Origin: UBA7672 sp040398425
GTDB taxonomy: Bacteria > Pseudomonadota > Alphaproteobacteria > Caulobacterales > Hyphomonadaceae
Assembly: GCA_040398425.1 (NCBI GenBank)
Contig: JBBATZ010000001.1
Coordinates: forward strand, 1 to 64,000
DNA length: 64,000 nt
Reading direction: 5' to 3'
Each line of letters begins with the position of its first letter. Position 1 is the stretch's first letter. The notes below the pieces were generated by a model, which was given only the letters and a program-made list of their open reading frames with translations, ran no database searches and was not told the DNA's origin. A program made the translations under genes and the position numbers. Below are positions 47,376-57,074 of this stretch, one piece after another.

Positions 47376-48245
47376 TCAGGCCGGCTTGGCGATCTTGTCC
47401 TGCGTTTTTGTGTCGAAATCGCTGGCATCATGCCTTTCGTGTAGCTGGCTCTCCGGCGTACCGAACGTGCGGTTGACCATCCGTCCCCGCTTAACGGCTG
47501 CGCGCCCAGCGATCTGGTCTGTCCACCGGATGACGTTCTTGTACTCATGCACCGACAGGAACTCGCCGGCCTCGTAAAGCACGCCCTTCACCATCGCACC
47601 GTACCACGGCCACACCGACATATCGGCGATGGTGTACTCGCTGCCGCCAAGATACTCGGAGTCCGCCAGCCGGCGATCCAGCACGTCCAGCTGCCGCTTT
47701 ACCTCCATCGCATAACGGTCGATCGGATACTCCCACTTCTCGGGAGCGTAGGCATAGAAGTGACCGAAGCCGCCGCCGAGAAATGGCGCCGACCCCATCT
47801 GCCAGAAAAGCCAGTTCAACGCTTCCGTCCGCGCCGCCCGCTCGGTCGGCAGGAACGCGCCGAACTTCTCCGCGAGGTAGACGAGGATCGAACCGGACTC
47901 GAACACGCGCACCGGCTTCGGCTCGCTGTGATCAACCATCACCGGAATCTTCGAGTTCGGGTTGATCGCCACATACCCGCTCGAGAACTGCTCGCCCTTG
48001 CCGATATTGATCAGCCACGCATCGTACTCGGCGCCGGCATGGCCCAGCGCCAACAACTCCTCGAGCATGATCGTCACTTTCACGCCATTCGGCGTGCCCA
48101 GTGAATAGAGCTGGATCGGATGCTTCCCGATCTGCAGCTCCTTGTCATGCGTCGCCCCAGCGATCGGCCGGTTGATCGCAGCAAATCGGCCGCCGCTCTC
48201 CTTGTTCCAGGTCCAGACCTTCGGCGGGGTGTAGGGGTCGCTCAT
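47376..48245 (-). CDS. yghU: Glutathione S-transferase, YghU/YfcG-like disulfide-bond oxidoreductase
   Basis: The 289-residue protein has the long N-terminus of the YghU group (PPKVWTWNKESGGRFAAINRP), the thioredoxin-like domain with GTPNGVKVTIMLEEL and NPNSKIPVMVDH, and a helical C-terminal domain with YTIADMSVWPWYGAM. YghU proteins bind two glutathione molecules and reduce disulfides and peroxides. The neighbouring thiol peroxidases on the same strand suit a redox role. Confidence 0.9.
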   Translation of the reverse strand: MSDPYTPPKVWTWNKESGGRFAAINRPIAGATHDKELQIGKHPIQLYSLGTPNGVKVTIMLEELLALGHAGAEYDAWLINIGKGEQFSSGYVAINPNSKIPVMVDHSEPKPVRVFESGSILVYLAEKFGAFLPTERAARTEALNWLFWQMGSAPFLGGGFGHFYAYAPEKWEYPIDRYAMEVKRQLDVLDRRLADSEYLGGSEYTIADMSVWPWYGAMVKGVLYEAGEFLSVHEYKNVIRWTDQIAGRAAVKRGRMVNRTFGTPESQLHERHDASDFDTKTQDKIAKPA

Positions 48246-48418
48246 GCGCGGAATCCTTCATAGCTTTCAGCGACAAGATGTGCGGCCCGCTGCATCGCGT
48301 TACAAGGCCGAACTTTCGACCAACGACCGCGAATCCATGAGACAGCCTCCTCCGTCCGTCCAGCCGAACTGACATTGCACGCGACCCGCGTTAAGCTGTC
48401 GCCAAACAAGGGGATTCC

Positions 48419-48847
48419 ATGCGCCTGGTCATCATCGCTCTCGCTGCGTCGGCTGCCGCTTGCGCACACGCGCCAGAGGCAACCCCTGCATGGACGGGTA
48501 GCGTTACGTTTACGCCCATGGGCGCTGCGAACCCGGGCGCCTTCTCCGCCACGCTGGATGGCAGCACGTCCGCCGCAGCGCCCTATACAATCCGCGTCCA
48601 CATGACGAAGGGCGGAAAAATCATGCCGCACACCCATCCCGATCCACGCGTCATAACAGTGGTCGACGGCAACCTCTGCTACGGCTTCGGCGAAACCTTC
48701 GATCCAGAAGCATGCAAGCTCTACCCTGAAGGCAGCTACTTCCTCGTTCCCGGCAACGTCCCCCACTACGGCTACGGCAAGGAAGAAGCCGTCTATCAGG
48801 AATCCGGTGTGGGTCCCTCCGCCTTCGTGCCGGTCGCGAAGCAATAG
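48419..48847 (+). CDS. Secreted cupin-domain protein
   Basis: The 142-residue protein has a lipoprotein-like signal (LAASAAACAH) and one cupin barrel: the first motif near KIMPHTHPDPRVITVVDG holds HxH, and the second motif near GSYFLVPGNVPHYGYG holds the last His. A metal-binding single-domain cupin of unknown substrate is the likely product. Confidence 0.83.
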   Translation: MRLVIIALAASAAACAHAPEATPAWTGSVTFTPMGAANPGAFSATLDGSTSAAAPYTIRVHMTKGGKIMPHTHPDPRVITVVDGNLCYGFGETFDPEACKLYPEGSYFLVPGNVPHYGYGKEEAVYQESGVGPSAFVPVAKQ

Positions 48848-48945
48848 GCAAGCTTTACGAAGCCTCCATCCCTCGAGGCGATGGCAGCCTAAAAACAACC
48901 TTTATCGCTGCGTCCCCCTCGGTCAGCAGAACAGGACCAACGCCC

Positions 48946-49232
48946 ATGAAACTCACGACCCTCGCCGTGATTGCATCCACCCTCGCGACCGTCGCCGCGC
49001 CCGCCTTTGCCCAACCCACGCAGGAACAGCGCGCCGCCCGTTTCGACGCGGCGACACGAATCATGACGGCAATCTCGACAAGGCCGAGTTCGTCGCGCAT
49101 CGTCCCGATGCACTGCAATCACAGTCGGAAGACATGTGTGCCCACTACAACCCCGCGAAGAAGAGCCCCCTGACCAAGGCCGACTACCTTGCCGTGAAAC
49201 CGATGAAGATAACGGTCGAGGTCGACCAATAG
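48946..49232 (+). pseudogene. Small secreted EF-hand protein gene with a one-base frameshift
   Basis: ATG 48946 opens with a signal peptide (TVAAPAFAQ) and TQEQRAARFDA. The EF-hand loop DTNHDGNLDKAEF follows, but in the next frame, as do SEDMCAHYNPAKKS and VKPMKITVEVDQ up to the stop at 49232. The shift is near 49053, where one missing base (GCG GC GAC) would restore a smooth FDAAD joint. The total length of 287 bases fits 95 codons plus stop minus one base. It may be a true recent mutation or a sequence error. Confidence 0.8.
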
Positions 49233-49239
49233 CGACCAA

Positions 49240-51099
49240 TCAAGCCACCCGTTCCGCCTTCACCGCAGCATCCGCATCTTCGTGTGCGCGCGACTGCCGG
49301 CTCCAAAGGTCGGCATAAAGTCCGCCGCGATCCAGCAGTTCGCGGTGGGTGCCCCGCTCCACGATCTCGCCCTCGTCCAGCACGATGATCTCGTCAGCGC
49401 CCGCCACAGTGGAGAGGCGGTGCGCCACCATCAGCGTCGTACGCCCCTTGGCGGCCTCATCCAGCGCGCCCTGAACCTCCTGCTCGGTCGCTGAATCCAG
49501 CGCGCTTGTCGCCTCGTCGAGTACGAGGATCGCAGGGTTCTTCAGGATCGCCCGCGCAATGCCCACGCGTTGCCGTTCGCCGCCGGAAAGCTTCACACCG
49601 CGCTCGCCAACACGCGTCTCCCAGCCCTTGGGCAGCTTGTCGATGAACTCCAGCAGCTGCGCGCGCTGCGCCGCATCGCGCAGGTCGGCGTCGCTCGCGT
49701 CGGGCCGGCCATAGAGCAGGTTCTCTTTCATCGACGCGTTGAACAGCACAACGTCCTGCGGCACCAGGCCAATCGCCTCGCGCAGGCTTTCCTGTTGCAG
49801 CCCCCGCACGTCCTGCCCGTCCACAAACACATGGCCGCCCTTGGTATCGTAGAAGCGGAACAGCAGTTTCAGCAGGGTCGACTTGCCAGAGCCAGACGGC
49901 CCCACCACGGCCAGTTTCGTTCCCGCCGGCACGGTGAAGCTCACGCGATTGATGCCTGCGGAGCGCGAATCGTGCATGAAACTGACATCTTCAAACCGCA
50001 CCTCGCCGCCCTTCACCTGCAGCGGCTTGGCATCCGGCGCATCAGACACCTCGGCCTTCATCACCATCAGCCCATACAGCTTCTCCAGGTCGATCGCGCC
50101 CTGCTTGATCTCGCGGAACGCAAAGCCAAGGATCGACAGCGGCCGATAGAGATTGCTCATGATCAGCACCACCGCCGCCATGTCCCCCGCCTGCACTGTT
50201 CCATTGAATGTCGCGGTCGCGGTGATGAGCGCAACGCCAGTGAGGCCCAGCGCCATGATGATGTCCTGCCCCGCGTTCAGCAGCGCCAGCGAGCGCGACA
50301 CCCCCACCATGCTCTTGTTGTAGGTCCGCATCGCTCCGTCATAGCGCTGTGTCTCGCGCGCCTCCGCCGCGAACGCCTTCACCGTCTCGAAGTTGGTGAG
50401 GCTGTCCACCGCCAGCGCCCGCAACTCTGTGTCGGCCGCATTCAGCTTGCGTCGCTGTTCCGTCCGCCAGTTGGTCAGCACCGCCGTGAACACAGCATAC
50501 AGCGCCACGGTCACAACCGCGATTACCGCCGCAATCCAGCTGTACCGCGTCGTCAGAACAAACGCCGCCAGCGCCAGCTCGATAAGCGTCGGCCCGATAT
50601 TGAACGCCAGAAAGCGGATCAGGTAATCCAGCGCCGCCACGCCCCGGTCGATGATCCGGTTCAGCGCACCCGTGCGCCGCGTCTGGTGAAACGCCAGCGA
50701 CAACCCTTGCGCGTGTCCATACGCCTCCACTGCGATCAGCCGCTGCGCTTCCTGGCTCACCGGCGCAAACAGCGCATCACGCAGATAGGGCAGGTTCGCA
50801 GACAGGATCCGCGCACCCGTCCACCACCCGATCAACAACAGCACAGCCGTCATGGTGGCGTCCGGGCCCGTCATGCGGTTGATGGCGTCGCCGAAGAATA
50901 CCGGCGCGTAGACCGCGAACACCTTGCTCGCCAGCGTCAGCACCAGCGCCGCCAGCATCACCAGCCGCCACCGCTTCAGCTCGGGCCGCGCCATGATCTG
51001 GCCGATCCGCGCGAGAGATATGCCCAGCCCCGCATCCCCCGTTTCCAGACCGTCGACGTCAGAGGGGGATTTCGCGTGAGCGTGTGGATGCATGGCCAT
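49240..51099 (-). CDS. Atm1-type ABC exporter (fused membrane and ATPase domains)
   Basis: The 619-residue half transporter has six membrane helices (about 40-330) and a C-terminal nucleotide-binding domain: Walker A GPSGSGKSTLLKLL, signature KLSGGERQRVGIARA and Walker B ILVLDEATSALD. The LAFHQTRRTGALNRIIDRG stretch is typical of the Atm1/ABCB7 group that exports glutathione polysulfide or metal-glutathione adducts. An N-terminal His-rich start (MAMHPHAHAK) precedes the first helix. The Suf operon is 15 kb away on the same strand. Confidence 0.9.
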   Translation of the reverse strand: MAMHPHAHAKSPSDVDGLETGDAGLGISLARIGQIMARPELKRWRLVMLAALVLTLASKVFAVYAPVFFGDAINRMTGPDATMTAVLLLIGWWTGARILSANLPYLRDALFAPVSQEAQRLIAVEAYGHAQGLSLAFHQTRRTGALNRIIDRGVAALDYLIRFLAFNIGPTLIELALAAFVLTTRYSWIAAVIAVVTVALYAVFTAVLTNWRTEQRRKLNAADTELRALAVDSLTNFETVKAFAAEARETQRYDGAMRTYNKSMVGVSRSLALLNAGQDIIMALGLTGVALITATATFNGTVQAGDMAAVVLIMSNLYRPLSILGFAFREIKQGAIDLEKLYGLMVMKAEVSDAPDAKPLQVKGGEVRFEDVSFMHDSRSAGINRVSFTVPAGTKLAVVGPSGSGKSTLLKLLFRFYDTKGGHVFVDGQDVRGLQQESLREAIGLVPQDVVLFNASMKENLLYGRPDASDADLRDAAQRAQLLEFIDKLPKGWETRVGERGVKLSGGERQRVGIARAILKNPAILVLDEATSALDSATEQEVQGALDEAAKGRTTLMVAHRLSTVAGADEIIVLDEGEIVERGTHRELLDRGGLYADLWSRQSRAHEDADAAVKAERVA

Positions 51100-51246
51100 G
51101 CCCGGCTATGTAGGTCGGCAGGCCGGGAAACGCCAGAGTTCCCCCTAAAACACAGGTGCTTGCGCCTCGCTAACAGCGCCGCCTCGCGAACGGCTTTGCG
51201 CCGGCCCCAAACCATCGCATCTATGGCGGAGAGAAAGAGGATAAAA

Positions 51247-51807
51247 ATGCCCGGAATCAAATCCGTCACAGTCTATTGCGGCTCCGCTCCTGGGTCCGAC
51301 CCCGGCTACATCAAGCTCGCCCAACGCCTCGGCGTGGCCATCGCCCAGCGTGGCTGGCGAACCGTCTACGGCGGCGGCGATGTCGGCCTGATGGGCGCGG
51401 TCGCGACCTCGGCGCGAAATGCAGGCGGCAAGGTGCTCGGCGTGATGCCGCATTTCCTGCGCGACCTCGAAGGCGTGCTCGACGGCATCGAGAACCGCTA
51501 CACCGACAACATGCACCAGCGGAAACAGGCTCTGCTCGACGAAGCCGACGGCCTTATTGTGCTGCCCGGCGGCATCGGCACGCTCGAAGAAGCGGTCGAA
51601 ACGCTGAGCTGGGCCAAGCTCTCCCTGCATCGCAAACCGATGGCCTTTCTCTCCGAGAACAATTACTGGCAGCCCTACTTCAAGCTGATCGACCATATGA
51701 TCGAAGGGGGTTTCCTGCCGGAATCCTTCCTCCAGCTCATAGCCGACACCAACAGCCCCGAGGCCGCCCTCGACGCCCTGCACCAACGCGCCATCGTGCT
51801 GGACTAG
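51247..51807 (+). CDS. LOG-family nucleotide 5'-monophosphate phosphoribohydrolase
   Basis: The 186-residue protein shows the lysine-decarboxylase-like LOG signature: VYCGSAPGSDPGY, YGGGDVGLMGAVA and the catalytic LPGGIGTLEE. It probably releases bases from cytokinin-like or purine monophosphates. I begin at ATG 51247 with AGAGG six bases upstream; the much longer frame from 49570 lies antisense to the ABC gene and is not coding. Confidence 0.9.
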   Translation: MPGIKSVTVYCGSAPGSDPGYIKLAQRLGVAIAQRGWRTVYGGGDVGLMGAVATSARNAGGKVLGVMPHFLRDLEGVLDGIENRYTDNMHQRKQALLDEADGLIVLPGGIGTLEEAVETLSWAKLSLHRKPMAFLSENNYWQPYFKLIDHMIEGGFLPESFLQLIADTNSPEAALDALHQRAIVLD

Positions 51808-51954
51808 GAGCGGGAAAGGCCGGCCTCAACTCGCGGTCACGCCTCGCCCTGCGGCAACTTGGAAACTCCCGCGTATTGCTACCGCGCCCGCACCCTTCTA
51901 GTTTGCCGACAACATAAAAAAGCGGTCGAAAAGGCCGCCGGAGGAGATACCCCA

Positions 51955-54138
51955 ATGCGCGCCGTCCTGATGTCGCTGGCTATCGCCGCGCCTGCCCTCA
52001 TGCTCGGCATCGCCGCCTGCAGCAACAACCCCGTGCCCTCCACTGAAACGGCGCTCACCGCGACCAATCCGACCGGCGCTGCTTCGGTCACCAAGGAGCG
52101 CCTCCTCAACGCCTCCAAGGAGCCCGGCTCGTGGCTCGCCGTTGGCGGCGACTATAACGAACAGCGCTTCAGCCCGCTCGACCAGCTCAACGAAACCAAC
52201 GTCTCTAAACTCGGCCTCGCCTGGTACTCCGACATCGACACCGAACGCGGCCAGGAGTCGACGCCTGTCGTGGTCGATGGCGTGATGTACCTCACGACCG
52301 CCTGGTCGATGGTGAAGGCCTACGACGTCCACACCGGCGCCAAGCTCTGGGAGTACGATCCCAAGGTGGACCGCGCCAAGGGCAGCGACGCCTGCTGCGA
52401 CGTGGTCAACCGCGGCGTCGCGGCCTGGAACGGCAAGATCATCTTCGGCTCGCTCGACGGCCGCCTCATCGCGCTCGACGGCAAGACCGGCAAGGAAGTC
52501 TGGTCCGTGAAGACCGTGCCCGACGGCACGCACCACACCATCACCGGCGCCCCGCGCATCGCGAACGGCAAGATCTTCATCGGCAACGGCGGCGCCGAAT
52601 ACGACATCCGCGGTAACATCGCCGCCTTCGACGCCGAGACCGGCAAGAAGCTTTGGAACTGGTTTGCCGTCCCCGGCGATCCGGCGAAGCCCTACGAACA
52701 GCCCGAACTCGTGAAAGCTGCCGCCACCTGGAAGGGCGACCAGTACTGGAAGCTTGGCGGCGGCGCGACGATCTGGGACACGATCGTCTACGACCCCGAG
52801 ACCAACCTCGTCTATTTCGGCACCGGCAATGGCCTGTCGTGGGCGCAGGAAGCCCGCAGCCCCGGCGGCGGCGACAACCTCTTCGTCTCCTCCATCGTCG
52901 CGCTCGACGCTGACACCGGCAAGTACGCCTGGCACTATCAGGAAACGCCCGGCGACGAATGGGACTACGACAACTGCAACCCCGTGATGGTCGCCGACCT
53001 GCCCCTGAAGGGCGGCAAGAAGCACGTCGTGATGCAGGCTTCCAAGAACGGCTTCTACTACATTCTCGAAGCCAAGACGGGCAAACTCCTGTCGGCCGAA
53101 AAGTACGTCCCCGAAACCAACTGGGCGACGCACATCGACATGGCGACAGGCCGCCCGGTCGAAAACCCCGATGCGCGCTACTCGAAGAGCGGCAAGCCGG
53201 TGATCATCTGGCCGGCCGCGCTCGGCATGCACAACTGGCATCCGATGGCCTACAGCCCCGAGACTGGCTACGTGTACATCCCCGTCACCGTCTCGAACGC
53301 GCCCTACGCCGCGCAGGACAATTTCGTCTTCAATCCGACGGGCTGGAACACCGGCACCGACTTCGCCGGCGGCGCCTCCCTCTACACCAAGCCCGGCGCC
53401 CCGCCGCGCGGCAACGTCACCAGCTACATCCTCGCCTGGGATCCGGTGAACGCGAAAGAAGTCTGGCGCATCCCCAACAAGGAATACGGCGCCTCTGGCC
53501 TGCTCGCGACGTCCGGCAACCTCATCTTCTCCGGCAATCATAACGGCCAGTTCGCCGCCTATGACAGCCGCACCGGCAAGGAACTCTGGACCGCGCCGAC
53601 GCAAGCCCGCGTCGTCGCAGCCGCTTCGACCTACACCGTCGATGGACAGCAGCAGGTCGCCATCCTCGTCGGCGCGCGCGGCCTGCCCCCGGGCCAGATC
53701 CGCACCGTCGGCGTCAGCGCCAACAACTCGCGCATCCTCGTCTTCCGTCCGGGCGGCGCCGCAGCCTTGCCGACCGCCGCAGCGACCGCTGCAGCCCCCG
53801 GCGCGAAAGTCACCATCAGCCCGCCGCTGCAAACCGCGAACAATGAAACCGTCGCGGCTGGCGAACAGGCCTACGCTGCTAACTGCGCCGTCTGCCATGG
53901 CGTGACCGTTGTTCCCGGCGCGGGCGCCACAGCGCCGGACCTGCGCTACAGCGCGCTCCTGCCGTTCAAGGCGCAGTTCAACGGCCCGGTCCGGGCTGGC
54001 GAGCGCGCCACGCGCGGCATGCCCGGCTTTGGCAATACGCTGGACGAGGAAACGACAGACGCCATCCTCGCCTACATCATCAAACGCGCCAACGACGAGA
54101 AGGCGGCGCAAGAGGCCGCCGCCAGCACGTCAAATTAG
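51955..54138 (+). CDS. PQQ- and heme-c-dependent alcohol dehydrogenase 1, lanthanide-type signature
   Basis: The 727-residue quinohemoprotein has a lipoprotein signal (LGIAAC, Cys about 22), an eight-bladed PQQ propeller and a C-terminal cytochrome c domain (NCAVCHG at about 644, RGMPGFG for the axial Met). The vicinal Cys pair is in DACCDVVNRG. The catalytic Asp337 is followed two places on by Asp339 (EWDYDNC), the signature of lanthanide-dependent PQQ alcohol dehydrogenases such as PedH. It oxidises alcohols in the periplasm and can pass electrons to its own heme. GGAGGAG stands before ATG 51955. PQQ synthesis genes are not in the window. Confidence 0.92.
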   Translation: MRAVLMSLAIAAPALMLGIAACSNNPVPSTETALTATNPTGAASVTKERLLNASKEPGSWLAVGGDYNEQRFSPLDQLNETNVSKLGLAWYSDIDTERGQESTPVVVDGVMYLTTAWSMVKAYDVHTGAKLWEYDPKVDRAKGSDACCDVVNRGVAAWNGKIIFGSLDGRLIALDGKTGKEVWSVKTVPDGTHHTITGAPRIANGKIFIGNGGAEYDIRGNIAAFDAETGKKLWNWFAVPGDPAKPYEQPELVKAAATWKGDQYWKLGGGATIWDTIVYDPETNLVYFGTGNGLSWAQEARSPGGGDNLFVSSIVALDADTGKYAWHYQETPGDEWDYDNCNPVMVADLPLKGGKKHVVMQASKNGFYYILEAKTGKLLSAEKYVPETNWATHIDMATGRPVENPDARYSKSGKPVIIWPAALGMHNWHPMAYSPETGYVYIPVTVSNAPYAAQDNFVFNPTGWNTGTDFAGGASLYTKPGAPPRGNVTSYILAWDPVNAKEVWRIPNKEYGASGLLATSGNLIFSGNHNGQFAAYDSRTGKELWTAPTQARVVAAASTYTVDGQQQVAILVGARGLPPGQIRTVGVSANNSRILVFRPGGAAALPTAAATAAAPGAKVTISPPLQTANNETVAAGEQAYAANCAVCHGVTVVPGAGATAPDLRYSALLPFKAQFNGPVRAGERATRGMPGFGNTLDEETTDAILAYIIKRANDEKAAQEAAASTSN

Positions 54139-54145
54139 GTCAAAC

Positions 54146-54185
54146 GCCAGCCTCTCAAGCCCATCCGGCGACTTGAGAGGCTGGC
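54146..54185 (+). promoter_or_regulatory. Long perfect hairpin between the two dehydrogenase genes
   Basis: GCCAGCCTCTCAAG (54146-54159) pairs perfectly with CTTGAGAGGCTGGC (54172-54185) around a 12-base loop, eight bases after the stop of dehydrogenase 1. No T-run follows on either strand, so it is not a classical terminator. It may protect the upstream mRNA 3' end or act in termination with Rho. Confidence 0.6.
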
Positions 54186-54318
54186 CAACTCTCTTCAGCA
54201 ACCCCGGACAATTTTCCGTGCCGGAATTGCGAGTCACGACCCTTTCGTCCAGTTTGCCCGCTCATTGACACAGCACGGCGCACAAGAACGCCGGCGCGGT
54301 CGCTTGCGGGAGAAACGG

Positions 54319-56514
54319 ATGCGCGCCTACCTGAAAATGCTGGCCCCAAAACTGCTTGCAATGGCTGGCCCTGCGCTGCTGCTCGGACTGGCCGCTTGCG
54401 GCAACACGCCGACCGCCACGCCAGATCAGACCATAGCTGCGCCGAACTTCCCGCTCGGCTCCGCCGCTGTGACAACAGAGCGCCTCGTCGCCGACAACGA
54501 ACCGGGCTCCTGGCTCACCACCGGCCGCAACTACGGCGAAACGCGCTTCAGCCCGCTCGACCAGATCAACGACAAGAACGTCTCGCAGCTGGGCCTCGCC
54601 TGGTACGCCGACATCGACACCGAACGCGGCCAGGAATCGACGCCCGTCGTGGTCGATGGCATAATGTACCTCACCACCGCCTGGTCGATGCTGAAAGCCT
54701 ACGACATCCACACCGGCGCGCTGCTCTGGGCCTACGATCCGAAAGTCGATCGCGCCAAGGGCGCTGATGCATGCTGCGACGTCGTCAATCGCGGCGTCGC
54801 AGCGTGGAATGGCAAGATCTATCTCGGCGCGCTCGACGGCCGGCTTATCGCTCTGGACGGAAAAACCGGCAAGGTCGTGTGGTCGGTCCAGACGACAGAC
54901 ACCACGCTACCCTACACCATCACCGGCGTGCCCCGCATCGTGAAGGGCAAGGTCGTCATCGGAAACGGCGGTGCCGAATACCGCGTGCGCGGTTACGTCA
55001 CCGCCTACGATACCGAAACCGGCAAGCAGCTCTGGCGCTGGTGGACGATCCCCGGCGATCCGTCCAAGCCCTATGAACAGCCCGAACTCGCGGACGCTGC
55101 CAAGACCTGGAAGGGCGACAACTACTGGAAGATCGGCGGCGGCGGCACCGTCTGGGATGGCATGGCCTACGATCCCGAACTCGACCTGCTCTATGTCGGC
55201 ACCGGCAACGGCAATCCGTGGAACCAGAAGATCCGCTCGCCCGGCGGCGGCGACAACCTCTACCTGTCGTCCATCGTTGCACTCGATCCCAACACCGGCA
55301 CGTACAAATGGCACTACCAGACCACGCCCGGCGAAACCTGGGACTACACTGCCACCCAGCCCATCATGGTCGCCGACCTCAACTACCCGGAAGGCAAGCG
55401 CCGCGTCGTGATGCAGGCGCCGAAGAACGGCTTCTTCTACGTGCTCGACGCGAAGACCGGCAAACTCCTCAACGCCAACAAGTTCGCACCGCTCACCTGG
55501 GCCACCCATGTCGACATGAAGACAGGCCGTCCGGTCGAGGTGCCCGAAGCCCGCTTCGACATCACCAACATTCCCGCCATCGTCGCTCCCGCTGCGCTCG
55601 GTATGCACAACTGGCACCCGATGGCCTTCAGCCCCGAAACCGGCCTCGTCTACCTGCCGGTCACCGTTTCGTCGGCCACTTACGCCTCGCCCGAGAAGTT
55701 CGAACTTAACCTCGCCGGCTGGAACACCGGCATCAGCTTCTCCGCTGGCCCGAACGTCACGCCGGTCGCCGCCATGGGCGCCGCGCCGAAATCGGAAGCC
55801 TACCTGCTCGCTTGGGATCCTATCGCCGGCAAGGAAGTCTGGCGCGTGCCGAACGTCGATACGCGCGGCGCCACTGGCGTCATGACGACCAAGGGCAACC
55901 TCGTTTTCTCCGGTAACCACGCCGGCGAATTCGTCGCCTATGACGCCCGTACCGGCAAGAAACTCTGGTCTGCTCCCACGCAGGCCAAGGTCGTCGCAGC
56001 CCCCGCCACCTTCACCGTGGATGGCCAGCAACAGGTTGCCATCCTCGTTGGTGCGCGCGGCCTGCCCATCGGCCAGAAACGCACCGTGCCCGTCAGCGCC
56101 AACAACTCGCGCATCCTCGTCTTCCGTATCGGCGGCACGGGTTCGCTGCCGGCCGAGATGCCGACCACAGCCAACGGCGCGTCCGTAACCGTGAAGATCG
56201 ACCCGCCCCTGCTCACCGCCAACAACGAGACGGTGGCCTCCGGCGAACTCCTCTTCGGGGCAAACTGCGCCGTCTGCCACGGCCCCGCCGCAGTCCCCAC
56301 CGCCGGCTCCATCGCCCCCGACCTGCGCTACTCGGCGCTGCTCTCGGGACGCGGCCAGTGGAACGGCGCCGTCCGCGATGGCGACCGCGCACAGCGCGGC
56401 ATGCCCGGCTTCAAGGCGATCCTCACCGAGGAGCAGACCGACGCCATCCTCGCCTACGTCATCAAGCGCGCCAACGACGAGAAGGCCGCCCAGGAAGCCG
56501 CCGCCAAACCGTAG
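54319..56514 (+). CDS. PQQ- and heme-c-dependent alcohol dehydrogenase 2, calcium-type signature
   Basis: The 731-residue paralogue has a lipoprotein signal (LGLAAC), the PQQ propeller with the Cys pair in DACCDVVNRG, and a C-terminal cytochrome c (NCAVCHG, RGMPGFK). Its catalytic site reads TWDYTATQP: Asp342 is followed by Thr344 where copy 1 has Asp, so it should use calcium, as PedE does. I begin at ATG 54319 (MRAYLKMLAPK); the frame is open to 54265. It lies 180 bases after copy 1 and ends before an intrinsic terminator. Confidence 0.92.
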   Translation: MRAYLKMLAPKLLAMAGPALLLGLAACGNTPTATPDQTIAAPNFPLGSAAVTTERLVADNEPGSWLTTGRNYGETRFSPLDQINDKNVSQLGLAWYADIDTERGQESTPVVVDGIMYLTTAWSMLKAYDIHTGALLWAYDPKVDRAKGADACCDVVNRGVAAWNGKIYLGALDGRLIALDGKTGKVVWSVQTTDTTLPYTITGVPRIVKGKVVIGNGGAEYRVRGYVTAYDTETGKQLWRWWTIPGDPSKPYEQPELADAAKTWKGDNYWKIGGGGTVWDGMAYDPELDLLYVGTGNGNPWNQKIRSPGGGDNLYLSSIVALDPNTGTYKWHYQTTPGETWDYTATQPIMVADLNYPEGKRRVVMQAPKNGFFYVLDAKTGKLLNANKFAPLTWATHVDMKTGRPVEVPEARFDITNIPAIVAPAALGMHNWHPMAFSPETGLVYLPVTVSSATYASPEKFELNLAGWNTGISFSAGPNVTPVAAMGAAPKSEAYLLAWDPIAGKEVWRVPNVDTRGATGVMTTKGNLVFSGNHAGEFVAYDARTGKKLWSAPTQAKVVAAPATFTVDGQQQVAILVGARGLPIGQKRTVPVSANNSRILVFRIGGTGSLPAEMPTTANGASVTVKIDPPLLTANNETVASGELLFGANCAVCHGPAAVPTAGSIAPDLRYSALLSGRGQWNGAVRDGDRAQRGMPGFKAILTEEQTDAILAYVIKRANDEKAAQEAAAKP

Positions 56515-56533
56515 GCATCACGCTTCAAACCAA

Positions 56534-56569
56534 GAAGCGCCTCTGGCCCAAAGCCGGGCGCGCTTTTTT
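56534..56569 (+). terminator. Probable intrinsic terminator after dehydrogenase 2
   Basis: AAGCGC (56535-56540) pairs with GCGCTT (56560-56565), with an inner GGCCC/CCGGG-rich loop, and six T follow (56564-56569). It stands 20 bases after the stop of the dehydrogenase gene. Confidence 0.6.
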
Positions 56570-56591
56570 ACTTGGCGAGCCCGCGACGGAA

Positions 56592-56654
56592 GCGTGTCCC
56601 TCGGACACGCGTTCCCGGCGCAGGCCGGGATCCAGACTTTGCGCGAAGCGCAAA
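56592..56654. repeat. REP-like hairpin group 1
   Basis: Three adjacent inverted repeats: GCGTGTCC/GGACACGC (56592-56610), CCCGGC/GCCGGG (56614-56629) followed by atccag, and TTTGCGC/GCGCAAA (56638-56654). The middle unit has the form of the intergenic REP-like element (cgcaggccgggatccag) common in proteobacteria. The group lies in the gap between dehydrogenase 2 and recG. Confidence 0.7.
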
Positions 56655-57074
56655 CCGTGAGTTGCACCACATTTTGTTGGAAGGCCGCGTGCGCAGATTC
56701 GGCGGAAAAGCCAAAAACTTCGCGCGCAGTTTCAAGCGCTTGGCGTAAAAAACTGTAGGACGGCTGAACTGCAAAAAAAGGCGGCGGGTCTCCGTCCTAC
56801 CCCCGTCTCAGCGACCGTACATTCGTCCGCATGACACGCGCACGACTCGCATCATACGGACTGGTAACCCCGCCGCCTCTGCCTCGTTGGATGCACGCGG
56901 CGCTGATGCTGTTCGCAGAGCTCGTGTCCAACGCCGTCTCAACCCTCCAGATGGTCTTCGTCCGCCGCACACGTGCATGCCACACGCAAGCTGCGCCCGA
57001 AGTCCTGCCCCGAGTGACGAACGGTCTTCATCAGGAAACAGTTCAGGCCGCACCAACCGGCCTCTCCACCGGAA

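Noticed and set aside
49570..51246. Long open frame upstream of the LOG gene that would fuse over 550 residues to it
   Set aside because: It lies antisense to the ABC exporter and is Arg/His/Gln rich without motifs; LOG has its own start with a ribosome site at 51247.
51898..54111. 737-codon minus-strand frame across dehydrogenase 1
   Set aside because: It is the antisense shadow of a GC-rich gene; no protein family pattern.
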